64,000 nt of DNA from Hortaea werneckii. Lineage: Eukaryota; Ascomycota; Dothideomycetes; Mycosphaerellales; Teratosphaeriaceae. Shown here piece by piece: positions 46,101-58,510 of the stretch (position 1 is its first letter; every line of letters starts with the position of its first letter). A program made the translations under genes and the position numbers. The DNA is taken from positions 186,001 to 250,000 of the forward strand of contig JBAOKB010000156.1 of the NCBI GenBank assembly GCA_037044905.1. The letters run 5' to 3'. The notes beneath the pieces are model-generated. The model did not search any database, was not told where the DNA came from, and was given only the letters and a program-made list of their open reading frames with translations.

Positions 46101-48360
46101 CTACCACCAGCTGTTGGCACCAGGGCCGCTTGGGTTGCCGTAGCCGCCACCGAAGCCGCCGCCCATGCCGTAGCCACCTGGAGGACCGCCGTAGCCACCG
46201 CTGAAACCGCCTCCCATACCCATGCCCATGCCGCCTGCGTAGGCTGGGCGCTGACCGCCGCCAAAGTTACGCACGTCACGGGTAGCAGCTGCGCCACGGC
46301 CACGTCCACCAGAGCGACCGCCACGGCCGCCACCGAAGCCGGAGCTCTCACGAGCAATTGATTCCAAGAAGCCTGGTACTTCCTGGTTGGCCTCCTTGAG
46401 CAGATCGATCAGGTCGCGAACAACACCACGATTGCCGCGGTTGAAGAAGGCCGTAGAGATACCAGTGTTGCCGGCACGTCCAGTACGGCCAATGCGGTGG
46501 ACGTAGTCATCGATGTCAGTCGGCAAGTCGTAGTTGACTACATGCTTAACATTGGGAATATCCAAACCTTTGAATTGAGTCAGTAAAGCTGTTCTTCAAA
46601 GGGTAATGAATGTTTTGTGAGAAGGGGCCGAGGAAGGGAGAGCGAGGCCGGGGCTGGAGGTCAGGTCTCGGCGTTGGACCCAGCAAAACTTCGCGCTGGT
46701 TGCTTTTCGGAATCTCCAATCGAGAATGGGAGCTCAGGATGATGGGAAGTGCTGGGTAGAGTCACAAGCAATAGGGCATTAAAAAGGGAATACGTACCAC
46801 GCGCGGCAACAGCCGTAGCGACCAGGATCGGGCAACGGCCGCTCCTGAACATGTCCAGAGCACGCTCACGCTCACGCTGCGTGCGGTCACCGTGAATGGA
46901 GGTAGCCGGGAAGCCCTGGTTGATCAGGAAGTCGGAAAGGGTGTCGGCCATGCGCTTGGTCTCGACGAAGATCAGGGTGAGACCAGCACCGTGGGTGTGA
47001 AGGATATCAAGCAGCACACTACGCTTGTCCATGTCCTCCACATACTCCACCTTCTGGGTGATGTTCTCGGAAGTCGAACCGACACGGCCAACCGAAAGGA
47101 AGATATACTCCCGGAGGAAGTCGCGAGCGAGCACCTGGATATCGCGCGGGAAGGTGGCCGAAAACATGAGCGTCTGGCGCATGTCAGTGCGAGGCATGTC
47201 CTCACCCTCGACAATGCGACGGATCTGAGGCTCGAAACCCATGTCAAGCATGCGGTCGGCCTCATCGAGAACAAGGTACTTGATGTTAGCAAGCGAGATA
47301 CGGCCTCTCTCGATCAGGTCGACAAGACGACCGGGGGTCGCAACGAGAAGATCACAGCCGCGCTCGATCTGACGGAGCTGGGAGCCAATGTCGGCACCAC
47401 CGTAAACGACGCAAGGACGAACCCAAGAGCGGTAAGTGAACTTGCGAGCCTCGTCGAAGATCTGAGAAACAAGCTCACGAGTTGGTGCAAGGATCAGGGA
47501 TGTCGGGTAGGCCTTGCGCTGCCTCGCGAAGCCCGACTGCTGCGGTACGCTGCCGACTGGGCCGTTTTGGAATGCCTGAGACAGGATTGGGAACAAGAAA
47601 CCACCAGTCTTGCCGGAACCAGTCTGAGCGCAAGCCATGAGATCACGGCCGCCCATGACAATGGGAACGGAGTACTTTTGGACTGGCGTTGGCACCTTGT
47701 AGCCTGCCATGTCGATGTTCGTGATCAAATGGTCGTCAAGCGGCGGGTTCGTGAAGAGGTTGATGGCCTCGGGCACATTCTGTCCTGAAGCCTCAACTGG
47801 GATGTCGTCGTACTTTTCGAAGTTGATGCCAGTAGTGGCCTTGGATGGGTCGTTAACCGCACCGAAGAGCTCACGCTCGACACGCGGGTTTGGCGGGCCT
47901 GGGATGTGCTTTCCGTCTCTCCACTGTCCATCTCCTGCGCCAGTGTTGGCTTTGCTGCCACCGCCAGGGGCGCCGTAGCCGTTGCGGTTGAAGCCGGAGG
48001 GCAGCGTAGGCGCACCATCAAAGTTGCCACGCGGAGTGAAAGCCTGGGCGCCAGCGTTGTAGTTGCGCGGTGGGCCGCCGTAGCCGCCAGGGCCAGCCCT
48101 ATCTCACATGTTAGCACCCTTTGCTTGTCTCTGCGTCCGCGTTGCGGAAGTACTCACTGAGGCGGTGCCCAGGCGCTACCGTTCATGCCGTTCATAGGAG
48201 GAGGGCCATCGAAGCCTGCCGGCGGGCCTGCTGGGCCGCGCTGCCTCATGTGAGGCGGGATGTATGCGGAGCGCTCAGGAAAGCCGTTGGGCTGGCCCGG
48301 CTTGGGCGCGTGCTGCGAGTCCTTGAGCGAGAGGCCGCCCATGTTCAGTTGGTCCGCCAT
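46101..48360 (-). CDS. DED1: DEAD-box RNA helicase DED1
   Basis: ATP-dependent RNA helicase required for translation initiation scanning. Introns 48099-48157 and 46568-46797 (230 nt). 656 aa, intact. The N-terminus carries the eIF4E-type segment AYIPPHMRQR and RGG/GYGG-rich sequence. Core motifs: Q motif GYKVPTPVQKYSVP, motif I AQTGSGKT, PTRELVSQIF, TPGRLVD, DEAD in VLDEADRMLDMGF, SAT in MFSATFP, and HRIGRTGRAGN. The last intron falls between VAARG and LDIPNVKHVV, within motif V. The C-terminus is Gly-rich (GFGGGRGGRSGGRGRG) and ends in SWW, the Ded1/DDX3 signature. Its intact frame suggests expression and correct sequence here. Confidence 0.96.
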
Positions 48361-51300
48361 GTTTGCTAGTGGAGGTTGCGTTGGTGGTGATGGGGTGGTT
48401 GGTTGTTATCGGTCGTTACTCGTGTCGCTGAAGCTGACGTTCGTAAAGGGAGTGAACCGTGGTCGGTGAAGCGCGTGGATCGCTTGGCTAGTTGGTAGTG
48501 TTGTCTCGTACGCAAGGAAAGCCTGCACACACAAGAAACAACACGAAAGAGTCTCAAGACGTAGGGTGCACGTCAAAGGGGAAGAGGTATTTGTGGAGGA
48601 TGTGAGGTATTAGGAGTAATGTTTGCCTGCCGTTATAGTCGAGAGCGACGATGAAATTTTGGGAGACTGCTGCTCGGACCCTGACGGCTAGACCCGTCTT
48701 TAGCGTCTGTGGCGAACGCCAAGCGTCTGATGACTCTGCCTCCCAACTCACTGCATACTACTACCTAGGTATGTATGTACTCCTTCTGTGCTTCTACCTA
48801 CCTAGATTCCTTTTAGGCATCATCTCAACTTCCATTTGGCTTTCTGTCCCCAAAGCCCATCCCAAGGTCCACAGTACGTATCGACAGCAGACAGCCTCTG
48901 CACTTACATAGTAACTCCCTCCCCCTATGACTCAGCATCATGCTGTCATGATCACATGTGTAATCCCATATGCCTGCCTTGTTTGAGGCTGAGCCGGGGA
49001 AAAGGCCATGTCACTATGTACTTACTTATGCGCCTGCTAAGGCTAACCAAGAGTTGTCACATGCCTGCAAGTGCAAAACTGCCATCCGAACATTTGCTTT
49101 GACCTTGACTACCTTTCATTCCAAATAGCATTGCGATGGCAACTTGTTCATCTTTCGTACAATCAGCCGCCGCACCACAATACACTTCGACTACTGTACA
49201 CATATCCCTCATAAGAATGTAAAGTGTGATACTAAGATCACATGCTGTGTACAAGGCTTTGAAACGTGATGGTGGAGATGGATCGACCTTGAGGTGTGAG
49301 AGTTTCAACATCATTTCATCGCCAAACGCTTTCTTCAACATTTTCATCACGTTTGACCACGACCAAGCTCAGCCCACATGGGCTTCGCAAGCAGTATTAT
49401 GCACCGGCAACAGTCAGATATTGGAGATTGAATAGTTAGCAAATTATAGATTGCTGTTCGCTCATATGATCAGATTACTTGACATAGTGTAAGGATGAGT
49501 GAATCCACATTCACTCTTAAGAACGCTAGAATTCACGCAACCAACCACACGGTACCTGATTGGCCTTTTACTTCCACCTGACACCCAGGTGCACCGTCGA
49601 TATAACGTGAATGGACCCTCGTACTAGATGTACCCTCGCGAGAACCACATATACTGTATCACAGACGTTTGATACAGAAGTGCTTGACAAGTACGCCAGG
49701 ACCGCCTTTACCAAGGGCCTTGTATCCAGTGAATACGTATCAAGCAGCATTACGTTGGGCCCTTGAGATACTGAGATACTGACTTCACACATCAATCTTC
49801 ATAATATGATGTCCGGCATATGATAAATTGTTTTGCATGTTAATAGCAAACCTCGTCACACGTGGAGTCAACAAGACGTATGAGGGCACCTGCTTCATAA
49901 AAACAAAGCCTAGGATTGCATGTCGACGATGACAGCCGTGCTCGGAGAGAATCTCGAACGAATGAGTCTTAAATGGGAGATAACCATTTCGAGGCCAAGT
50001 TAGGAACCCTGTAGATAGGATGCCAACTTGACCACCACCAATTAGTATATCCCGTTAGCTCCACGGTTACCACGCGACTGCCTCGTGCAACAACCCCGGT
50101 GGAGAGAATTCTGCGATCTGCACGGTACCAACCCTCACATCCCACGCGGTGAATCGGTTGCGATGATGAAAGTTAGGCTAGACAAAGCGATTCAAAAAGG
50201 AAGTGTGCCCCGGCATTCGAATCGGTACTATGAATGGACCAAACGTGTTGCTCGCACCGAAGGCTGTCTCGGCTGTTTCTGCGGTCAAGCAATCGCTGCA
50301 TGTGTAACGTCGCACAGCAGCTGCATCATTGATTTTGCAGAGCAGCGGTAAGAAAACCGGAAGGAAGCACTTGCAGGACATGGTCAGGGGCGTCGACACT
50401 CAAAAGCATCGAACCTCGATCTTCAAATCCAAGATTGCGAGCGAAATTACTTGCACATATTCTGACTGGCTGTACACGCGCTTATCTGTCGCGGAAGCGA
50501 AAGCAATATGGCGGTTCGACCACAGAAGTTTGAGCAGATGCTGTGCCTCCCCGCAAAAGGCTGATGAGGCACGGCCTGATTAGCAGGATCCGCTTCGAGC
50601 TACTCAGCAACAACATTTGCTGCGACAAACAGATGGAAACAAATGCGCTTGCGGGTGCTTTGTTCGAGCTGAGAACCCTTGCGAAGCGAGCGCAAATCCA
50701 CCAGGTTTCACGCAACCGTCTCTCCACATCGATTGGCTAATGAAAATGGAGAACTTCCGGGGGCTAGAAACCTGCGCAGTTTCTCTCCAACCCGCGCACT
50801 GATGCCTCTTTGGTTAGTCGTCTCGCGTGTGATCACAGCGCCTTGCAGAGGTAATTCTTCCTAGCGGTACATCCAGCGCTAGTCGAAAAGGCCAAAAGTA
50901 TCGGGCAGACAAGCGAGGGACGGACGAGAACAAGACCCGCACAAACAGCCGACAAAACGACGCTGTCTTTGCTTGTTCTTGAGCTTATATCACGCGTTTG
51001 GCAGTTTGAAACCTTTGACATCGCGGTGAAGGACCATGGGAGTATATGATTCGCTACTACGGAGCTCTGATAAGAAAGATGCCGAAGGGAGAAGAATCGG
51101 AACCCTCTCCCCAGACGCCATGACATTGGTCTTGACGGCCAATCTGACCAGGCAGGTATGCTTCGCAATCCCAATCGAGTGGCCGGATGTTGCAGTTGGT
51201 TGTACAGACTGCACACCGGGGGGAGGCCGCTCACGCAGCGGGTATGGCCAAAGTGCAGCAGCCGCTCTCGGTACCACCACTCGCTGGGCGGCTGGAAGCG

Positions 51301-51665
51301 TTGTTTGCCGGGAAGTGGGTGATGGTGATCCTGCCGAATTCTTTGCCTCTTCGGCGCAGTCGAGAAGCGTGGTGGCCCTGGCTGGCCCTGCAGCTAATCA
51401 AACACCTTATCCACGATTAGCGTATGCATCCTGTAATTGTTGCGCACCCTTCCTCTCTCTCCCAGAGGGCTGTGGCACTGCTGCAGACTTTGAAGATTCG
51501 TGCCCCATCCTGCTGTACGCATCTCTTGGTGCGTGTCACACCTTCAGAGTGGTGTGCGCGGACGAGACTTTCCGCCCCTTCTCTCATTCCAGCATCCTAA
51601 CTACACATTCCTACGGATGTAGAGTCTCAACATCCTCACAACACAGACCATAGACAAGGACCAGG
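48361..51665. other. Longest gene-poor stretch (3.3 kb)
   Basis: Lies between the divergent DED1 and amino-acid permease genes. I find no recognisable gene. Weak candidates are a minus-strand frame 49057-49350 (97 codons, Lys/Met/Cys-rich, MCTVVEVYCGAAADCTKDEQ) and a plus-strand frame 50085-50351. CCTAGGTA-type words occur near 48767 and 48800, which I recall as frequent in such genomes. A GATA motif TGATAAG at 51068-51074 could be an AreA-type nitrogen site for the permease. Confidence 0.4.
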
Positions 51666-53536
51666 ATGGAGAGTGAGAAAGTCATGACTAAGGGCGACTG
51701 GTCACCAGCAGAGTCGACGGACTTGCCAGAGTTTGGCCAGCAACTTGAACACAACCGACCATGGACCGCACGCTTCGTTGACAGCTTCAAGCGCGATCCC
51801 AATGCGCACGCAACACCCAAAGGCACCGTTGGTGCTGACGGCAGAGTGTTTGATGTGGAGAGTGCGGCGGCGAACACTGCTTCGTCCCCTCTCCAGAGAC
51901 ATTTGAAAGGCCGTCATCTTCAAATGATCGCCATTGGCGGTTCTATAGGCACTGGTTTAGTATGGCAATGTCCAGTATACAGAGGTATGCTCATGGCTGA
52001 CTATGAACGTAGTTCGTCGGCAGCGGTAGCGCTCTTGCCAACGGCGGGCCAGCATCCCTGGTCATTGCATTTGGGCTTATAGGCATAATGCTGTATACTG
52101 CACTGTACATGCTCTTGGTGAAATGGCGGTCCTGTTCCCGGTCGCCGGCTCTTTCTCTGCCTACTCCACTCGATTCCTAGACCCGGCATGGGGCTTCGCT
52201 ATGGGTTGGAAGTAAGATATACACATTTGTTGGCAGATCTTGCACAGCGCTGACATCTCACAGCTACGCAATGCAATGGCTTGTCGTTTTACCTCTTGAA
52301 ATCGTCGCCGCTACCCTAACCATCGACTTCTGGAATGACTCCATCAACCCGGACGCATTCGTGGCGATCTTCCTTGTCCTCATCGTGGTGATAAACTTGT
52401 TCGGTGTCAAGGGATACGGTGAAGCCGAGTTCGTCTTCTCCATCATCAAAGTCATCGCTGTGGTTGGCTTCATCATCCTTGGTATCATCCTGAACTGCGG
52501 CGGAGGGCCCGATGGAGGCTACATTGGTGCAAAATACTGGTACGACCCAGGCGCGTTCAACAATGGCTTCAAGGGACTGTGCTCGGTCTTCGTGACAGCT
52601 GCGTTCGCCTTCGCTGGAACCGAGCTCGTCGGTCTTGCCGCCGCCGAGACCGCAAATCCGCGCAAATCGCTCCCGAGCGCCGTCAAGCAGGTGTTCTGGA
52701 GAATCACGCTCTTTTACATGGTGGCGCTAACGATTGTCGGTTTACTGGTCCCGTACAAGGACGCGAGACTCCTAAGCGCAGAGTCAAGCGTCGATGCCAA
52801 GGCCTCGCCCTTTGTCATTGCGATCAAGAATGCTGGTATCACCGGCTTGCCATCCGTCATGAACGCAGTCATCCTCATCGCCGTGCTATCAGTCGGGAAC
52901 TCCTCCATCTACGGCAGCTCAAGAACCCTCGCTGCACTTGCCGACCAAGGCCAGGCGCCCAAAATTCTGGGCTACATCGACCGCAAAGGCCGCCCCATTG
53001 TGTCCATTGGCATCGCTTCCGCCCTTGGCTTTCTGGCCTTCTTCGCCGGTTCAGATAAGCGTAATGATGCCTTTAACTGGATGCTCGCGCTGTCCGGCCT
53101 CTCGTCCATCTTCACCTGGGGCAGCATCTGTCTCGCGCACATTCGCTTCCGGGCTGGCTGGAAGAAACAAGGCCATTCGCTTGACGAGCTCGCATACCGA
53201 AGCCAACCAGGTCTGGTAGGCTCATGGATCGGTTTCATCTTCAACTGCCTGGTCCTTGTAGCCCAGTTCTGGACCGGCGCTTGGCCGATCGGCTACGGCG
53301 AGATGAGTGGTGAAGAGATGGCAGAAGCATTCTTTAGTGTCTACCTTGCCACGCCAGTCGTTCTGGCTTTCTACATCCCTTACAAGTTCTGGTATAGGAC
53401 GCCCTTTGTGCGGTCTCACAACATGGATCTCCATACTGGAATCCGTGACCTCAATATTCAAGAGCTTATTGCGGAAGAGAAAGCAGAACGTGCCAGCTGG
53501 CCGGCATGGAAGAAGGCGTACAAGTTCTTTTGCTAG
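51666..53536 (+). CDS. Amino-acid permease, YAT/Gap1-type, one frameshift
   Basis: Proton-coupled amino-acid uptake across the plasma membrane, APC superfamily, fungal YAT family. Introns 51960-52012 and 52212-52263. About 587 aa. An N-terminal cytosolic segment precedes LKGRHLQMIAIGGSIGTGLF, the family signature in TM1, continued across intron 1 into VGSGSALANGGP. VHALGEMAVLFPVAGSFSAY, AFAFAGTELVGLAAAET and the TM-rich remainder follow. The tail is cytosolic, with Lys/Glu near the C-terminus. The frame breaks near 52092-52097 after GLIGIMLY; removing two bases (or adding one) joins to C-T-V-H-A-L-G. This differs from the single-base homopolymer slips elsewhere. Specificity is unknown. Confidence 0.88.
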
Positions 53537-53984
53537 AGATGTCGAGCATGTTTGTCACGACGATCGTTACGCTTCAACTGTAAGATGTAATTGTATTTGT
53601 AACTTTCAATGCAACTTTCGCTCTATCGTGTCGATTGCTTCCTGGCAGTCTCTGACTTCTTTGTCTTGGGCTTGATACACGCAAATTCCTGACGCATCGT
53701 ATGCCTGACGCATCGTATGCCTGACTCCAAAGGAGAGCGTGGGGTAATGAGAAGCCACTTTGTTGATGCTGTCTGCGCTTCGGACAACCATTATTCCCCA
53801 GAGAGGCAGTGTCAGGGAGGCAACGAATCAGTGTAGAAAGCACGGAGAGCCGGAGAAAGACATCGGATTGAAACAATAGCATAGGCATTCGGCGCATTCG
53901 TCAAAGGATTCAGTAGAGTAACTGGACCGCAAGCACCACAGCTGACCAAATCATAAATCTGCTTTATCTGATCTATAAAATGTA
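53537..53984. other. Intergenic between convergent genes, tandem repeat
   Basis: About 450 bases between permease and PHO89 3' ends, with the tandem repeat listed at 53688-53725. Confidence 0.5.
53688..53725. repeat. Tandem repeat, 16 bp x 2.4
   Basis: CCTGACGCATCGTATG occurs at 53688-53703 and 53704-53719, followed by a partial third copy CCTGAC. Exact tandem copies in a 3' intergenic region indicate recent slippage. Confidence 0.85.
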
Positions 53985-55780
53985 CTACACAGACAAGCCC
54001 CAGCGTGGAGCATTGATGATGATGCCCATCAGACAGCCAGATATGATGCCAGTAACGGGTAGCGTGATAATCCAACCACCATAGATCCACAGAATCATGC
54101 GCCAGTTGATTGCTCTCCAAGTTCCTGTGCAAAGACCTACACCCACAGTAGCGCCAGTGATACACTGCGTAGTGGAAATCGGTAGCTCGAGGCGGGTAGC
54201 CATGACGACGGTCAGGGCGGAGCCGAACTCCATACTGAAGCCACGAGATGGCGAGTGGAGAGTCAGACGATTGCCGAGGTTGCGCATAATGTTGTATCCG
54301 TAGGTCCATAAACCAATGACAATGGCAGCTCCACCGAAGACGAGGACCCAGATCGGGACAGGGGACTTGCTGCTCAGTTCCCCAGAGTTCCAGATGAGAA
54401 AGATGGTGGCGAGGGGGCCGATGGAGTTCGACACATCATTAGAGCCGTGCGCGAATGAAGCCGTCGCGGCCGTCATGACTTGCAGGAAGGAGAAGAGGTG
54501 CTCTGTCTTGTTGTCTTGATGGAAAGGTCAGCATAAGCTAGCTTCAACCGCATTGTGCATGAATTTGCTTACCAAAAAATTGAGCCTCAGCATGCATCTT
54601 GTCAAGGTCTCCTGTGAGAATGCTCTTTTTCTTCTGCTCGGCCACGATATCCCTGTCCACTCCGTGAAAGAAGGCCTTCTTGGCGAGCTTGAACATGTTG
54701 GAAGCCGTGAGATTTTCTTGTTCTTGTACCATGGTAGTTCATCTTCCTTCTCAAGAGTGACCTTGGCTGGTGCGGCGTGGTTAGAAGACACTTCACGAGT
54801 GATCTCGTCACTGTCAGCGCACGAGGTCGTGGTAAGACGAACTTCTTTGCTGTTCTCTAGGTCGTCAACGACTTGTCGATCAACGCCCTCTTCTTGCAGC
54901 TGTGCCTTGGTTTTGTGGCCGCGGTAGTAGTCCTGGACAACGGCAGGATGCTCGCCAGCAGGGCGCTCAGGGACCGAGCCCCGGGTGAGAAGGAGAGGTC
55001 CCAATGGGAACATGTACCATTTCAGCTGCCAATCGTCGAGGACCAGCTTGCGGTAGAGGTAGGGTAGGAAGAAGCAAACACAAACGAGGCCAACACCGCC
55101 GGCGACTCCGAAAATACACCCAGAACCTGAGCAGTCGTCCAGTCATCGACCTCAAGAATAGGTGCGCCCTTCCAAACGATGACCATGGTCAAGACACCGG
55201 CAGTGAAGGCGAAGAAGATTGGGAGCATGATCAAGCCAGCGCGCAAAGAATCCTTGCGCTTCAGGATGGTGAGCTTGCTGATTGTGAAGATGATGGAACC
55301 GAATGCGCCAGCAATGACGGGAGCGATGACCCAGGCCAGAAAGACCTGTGAGACGCCCTTCATGCCCCAGTTGACAACGTCTGCGCCGACTGCAGCGACA
55401 CCCATCCCCAATACACCACCGAGAATGCAATGTGTTGTAGAAACGGGAAGCCCGATCTTTGTGGCGAAGGTGAGGTAGGTCGAAGAGGCCACCAGTGCGC
55501 AGACCATGCCCAGCATCAAGATAGCAGGATCGTTCTCGAAAAGGTCCACGCTGAGAATCTTGGTCCGAATGGTGTCTGCGACGCGCGAACCGACCAAAAC
55601 CGCACCAAGAAACTCACAGCAGCTTGCTATAAGCATAGCCTGCTTCATGGTGAGGGACCGAGAGGAAACGGAGGTGGCGAAGGAGTTGGCGACATCGTTT
55701 GCACCAATGTTCCAGGCGTCGAGGAAAGCGAAGATGAGGCCTAAGGCGAAGAGATAGTCGAATTGATGAAGGACAGCCAT
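53985..55780 (-). CDS. PHO89: Sodium/phosphate symporter PHO89, two frameshifts
   Basis: High-affinity Na+-coupled phosphate uptake at alkaline pH; PiT/PHO4 family. Intron 54515-54572. About 579 aa. Both inverted PiT signatures are visible: AWNIGANDVANSFATSVSSR with GLPVSTTHCILGG in the first half, and FAHGSNDVSNSIGPLA with LPISTTQCITGA in the second. The halves are joined by a charged cytosolic loop of about 130 residues. Two single bases are missing, from the T runs of the gene (forward A run at 55111-55114) and from an A or C run (forward T run at 54713-54716). I start at MAVLHQFDYLFAL (55780), which aligns with yeast Pho89; an ATG at 55795 adds five residues. A CACGTGCG motif lies 570 bases upstream. 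Confidence 0.91.
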
Positions 55781-56954
55781 GGCGGTAGCTTCCACTGATG
55801 TGAGGTAGGGGATCAGAAAAGGAAAAACAGTGAGTGCTGCGTGTATCCCTTAGGGACTTTCGCTTCAATGCTCCGTATGGTTCGGCAACATACGACGAGG
55901 AATTCGAGATACTTATAGAAGTTCACATGTAGCCCTATCGTATTCTTTTTTATCTAACAGCTTACCTCGCCCTTTCTTGCCCTCTACGCCCAATTCGTAG
56001 GTCGTGGTGTGTCTGCCATGTTCTAGCCTCCGGTTCATGCTTCGCCTGGGGTTCGGGTACGAAACACGCGCTCATGTGGCCTTGGTGAGATTCCATTGGG
56101 TGGTGAGTTCAATACCAAGTCTTCCAAGACTTCATGGTCAGTATTGCATGCATCGCCAAGGGAGCAAAAAGCAAGGAAAGCATAAGGCCTTTTGAGCTTG
56201 GCCGGCCAGAACACTGAAGCGAGGCGTCTATGGTTGAAATAAGGCGTATATTTTGCTCAACGCATTGATACGGACATCCGCAAGCTGAAAGCTAAGCAAG
56301 CCCAAGCTCCTTGTGACTCGCGGCTTAGCAAGTCAGTGAACTTCATTGCAGCACGTGCGGAAAGTGCCGCGTGTGATTGGCCCGGAGATTGCCGTTTAGT
56401 AACTTCCCTATGGAGAAGCTAGCCGCAGTTGATACCAAGGCCGGGCTCAAAATGATATTGAAGTGCTGTGTGCATGTGCGCTGGAAGCGCCCCATTCCAC
56501 TTGGCGGAGCTGCGGTCACATGTGAACGCCATCGAAGCCGCCGCAACTGAAGGCAAAGGGCGCAGGTCCGGCTCGGAAAATCTTGGCAACACTGTATTGA
56601 GTATCAAGGAAATGAGAGCCCCATCTGATAGCTAAATGCGCCTGCAAGCAACCACATGATGTCAATTCCAGTGGCACGTCGACGGATGGCTGCGGCATTG
56701 CGGTGCAAAGAATCCGACGTAGCGGGATTTTCAGATGGCACGCTTTTCCAGTTTCAATAAGGCGCGTTTCGTACCAATGGCATGCCTCACTGAAGGTCCT
56801 TTCAACGTTGAGTGATTCCTTGCACAGCTCGCTGAACAGTGTGATTTCCCATGTAGTACGGCGCAAGCATTTGGGCAATAGTAGCAGCAGTATTTCCCCG
56901 GAGGAAAGACGTTATCAGGACCTCCAGCAGATGCGGATATCATTGAGCTTGCCA
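55781..56954. other. Intergenic upstream of PHO89
   Basis: About 1.2 kb between two minus-strand genes: the PHO89 promoter and the DPH4 3' side. Minus-strand frames at 56343-56878 are not protein-like. Contains the CACGTGCG site listed separately. Confidence 0.45.
56352..56359 (+). promoter_or_regulatory. Candidate PHO-regulon (NUC-1/Pho4-type) site
   Basis: CACGTGCG matches the Neurospora NUC-1 consensus CACGTGSG as I recall it. It is 570 bases upstream of the PHO89 start. CACGTG alone occurs about ten times in the window, so the assignment rests on the gene context and is modest. Confidence 0.35.
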
Positions 56955-57437
56955 TCAGTCATCGACGCTGAACAACACTCTCAGCCAGAGACTACAGCCT
57001 CTACATCCGACTGTGAGCTCGCCCTCATGGATGTGCTTTTCCAGCTCGGATTCCGAAACAATAAAGCCTTTGGGATCGCCACAGCGACAGGATCTAGTCC
57101 AAACCTCGGATTCGTTGTGGAAGTCCAAAGCATCAAGGTCCACTGTTTCCAATCCCGTTTGGTGAACTCGGCCTTGTTCACGGCCATTGGATGCCTCATG
57201 CAAAGTGCAAGATCGTACTCGGCCCGCAATTCGGGATCTGACAGGACTTTATAAGCAAACGTGATTTGGTCCACACTTATCAAAGGACGATTTGCGTCTT
57301 TCTTCTGACGCTCTTGCAATTTGTCCGGATGGTGCGAGAGGAAGAGCCTGGCGATACGCGTGCTTGATGGCTTCTGCGGACAGCGTGCCGTCTCGAGGCC
57401 GCGATGCCAAGCCCAGTCTCTCGTAGTGGTTGGACAT
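56955..57437 (-). CDS. DPH4: Diphthamide biosynthesis protein DPH4 (J-domain + CSL zinc finger), two frameshifts
   Basis: Iron-binding J-protein needed, with Dph1-3, for diphthamide formation on elongation factor 2. Single exon, 160 aa after repair. J-domain: NHYERLGLASRPRDGTLSAE, then the HPD motif in SHHPDKLQERQKK, then ITFAYKVLSDPELRAEYD. CSL-type zinc finger: TGLETVDLDALDF, then SCRCGDPKGFIVSESELEKH and VGCRGCSLWLRVLF, giving CxC and CxxC metal pairs. Indels: an extra base at 57342-57343 and a missing base in the A run at 57202-57204. Start 57437 places Met two residues before the J-domain. Divergent from the GH17 gene. Confidence 0.88.
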
Positions 57438-58510
57438 CTCGCCTGCAACTTTGCAAGTATGCAAGCACACACTGAGTGCAGGCAAAACGCCCTGCTGATG
57501 TTACCGGCCTCTCAGGCGATGCTGATGTCCAAACGGCTGATACTCTTCCACAGCCGTCCACAGTCAGGTGTCCGCATAAGTGCTCATTGTTGCCTCAGGT
57601 ACACAGAACGTTTGTCGAGTGACCCCTGATCTGGCACATGTGGAAGTCTGGAGCGGAAATCCCTCAAGATGAGGTGATGCGGCAAATTCTGGTTGCATAA
57701 CGTACAAGCGGATATATCCGCGCCATTCAAGCTTGGCAGGAGCCGATGCGCGCTAGCCGGTCTGAATTGTTCCGCGGTCTTGACGTCGCCTCTTCCCGAT
57801 CATGCGGTTCGCCATGCTCTGGGCAGCTGGGCTTCTTCAACAACACACACCCTAACGTGTTGCCACTGACATTGCCTTCTGCTGTAAGGAGGGTGCATGT
57901 GATACTTCGTCGCAGGCGTAACCTATTGAAACCAATATAAGCCACCACACCCATTGATGAGACAACACTTGATCGGTCGTGATCTCCCAAGCATTTTCAC
58001 CGAGAGCTTCGTGGCAAAATCCTCCGACTGCAGAAGCTCTGGTTTGTGTCCCTGGCGATCTGTCGATGACGCAGCTCGGATTGGTTGAACCGCACAGTTG
58101 CGCAGGTCTCGCCGTCTGGACTCCTATTCTTGGGTGTCAGCTGAAGACTATACCTTCTTCGGCATGGCTATATGCGGGTTCTCCAGATTATTCGCATTTA
58201 CCTCCACTAGTTCTTGACGGATCTGGAGTTTCTGGACTTCCGCTCTCCAAACCTTGACACATCGTCCAGTCGGCAGCAACGGCGAGTATGCTGTTTACGC
58301 GGCTCAGGAACCACAGCACAGCAGAAGGCACGAGATGCGATCCGCTATGAGGTAGGTACATCTTGACCATACATCATTCGCCTCCCCGCTAAGCTTAGCA
58401 TCTTCACCCTCTGTTATAATAGACACCTAATCCACATCTTTCATTTCTCCTTTTCGAGAGTTGCGCCTTTTTGTTTTCCTTTATCCTAATTAGCATTGGT
58501 TTTCCTAAAC
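57438..58510. other. Divergent promoter DPH4/GH17
   Basis: About 1.07 kb with no gene-like frame. The last 150 bases before the GH17 ATG are pyrimidine-rich, typical of a fungal core promoter/leader. Confidence 0.5.

Noticed and set aside
46892..47788. 298-codon plus-strand frame opposite DED1
   Set aside because: Sense strand encodes all DEAD-box motifs; the antisense translation has no domain.
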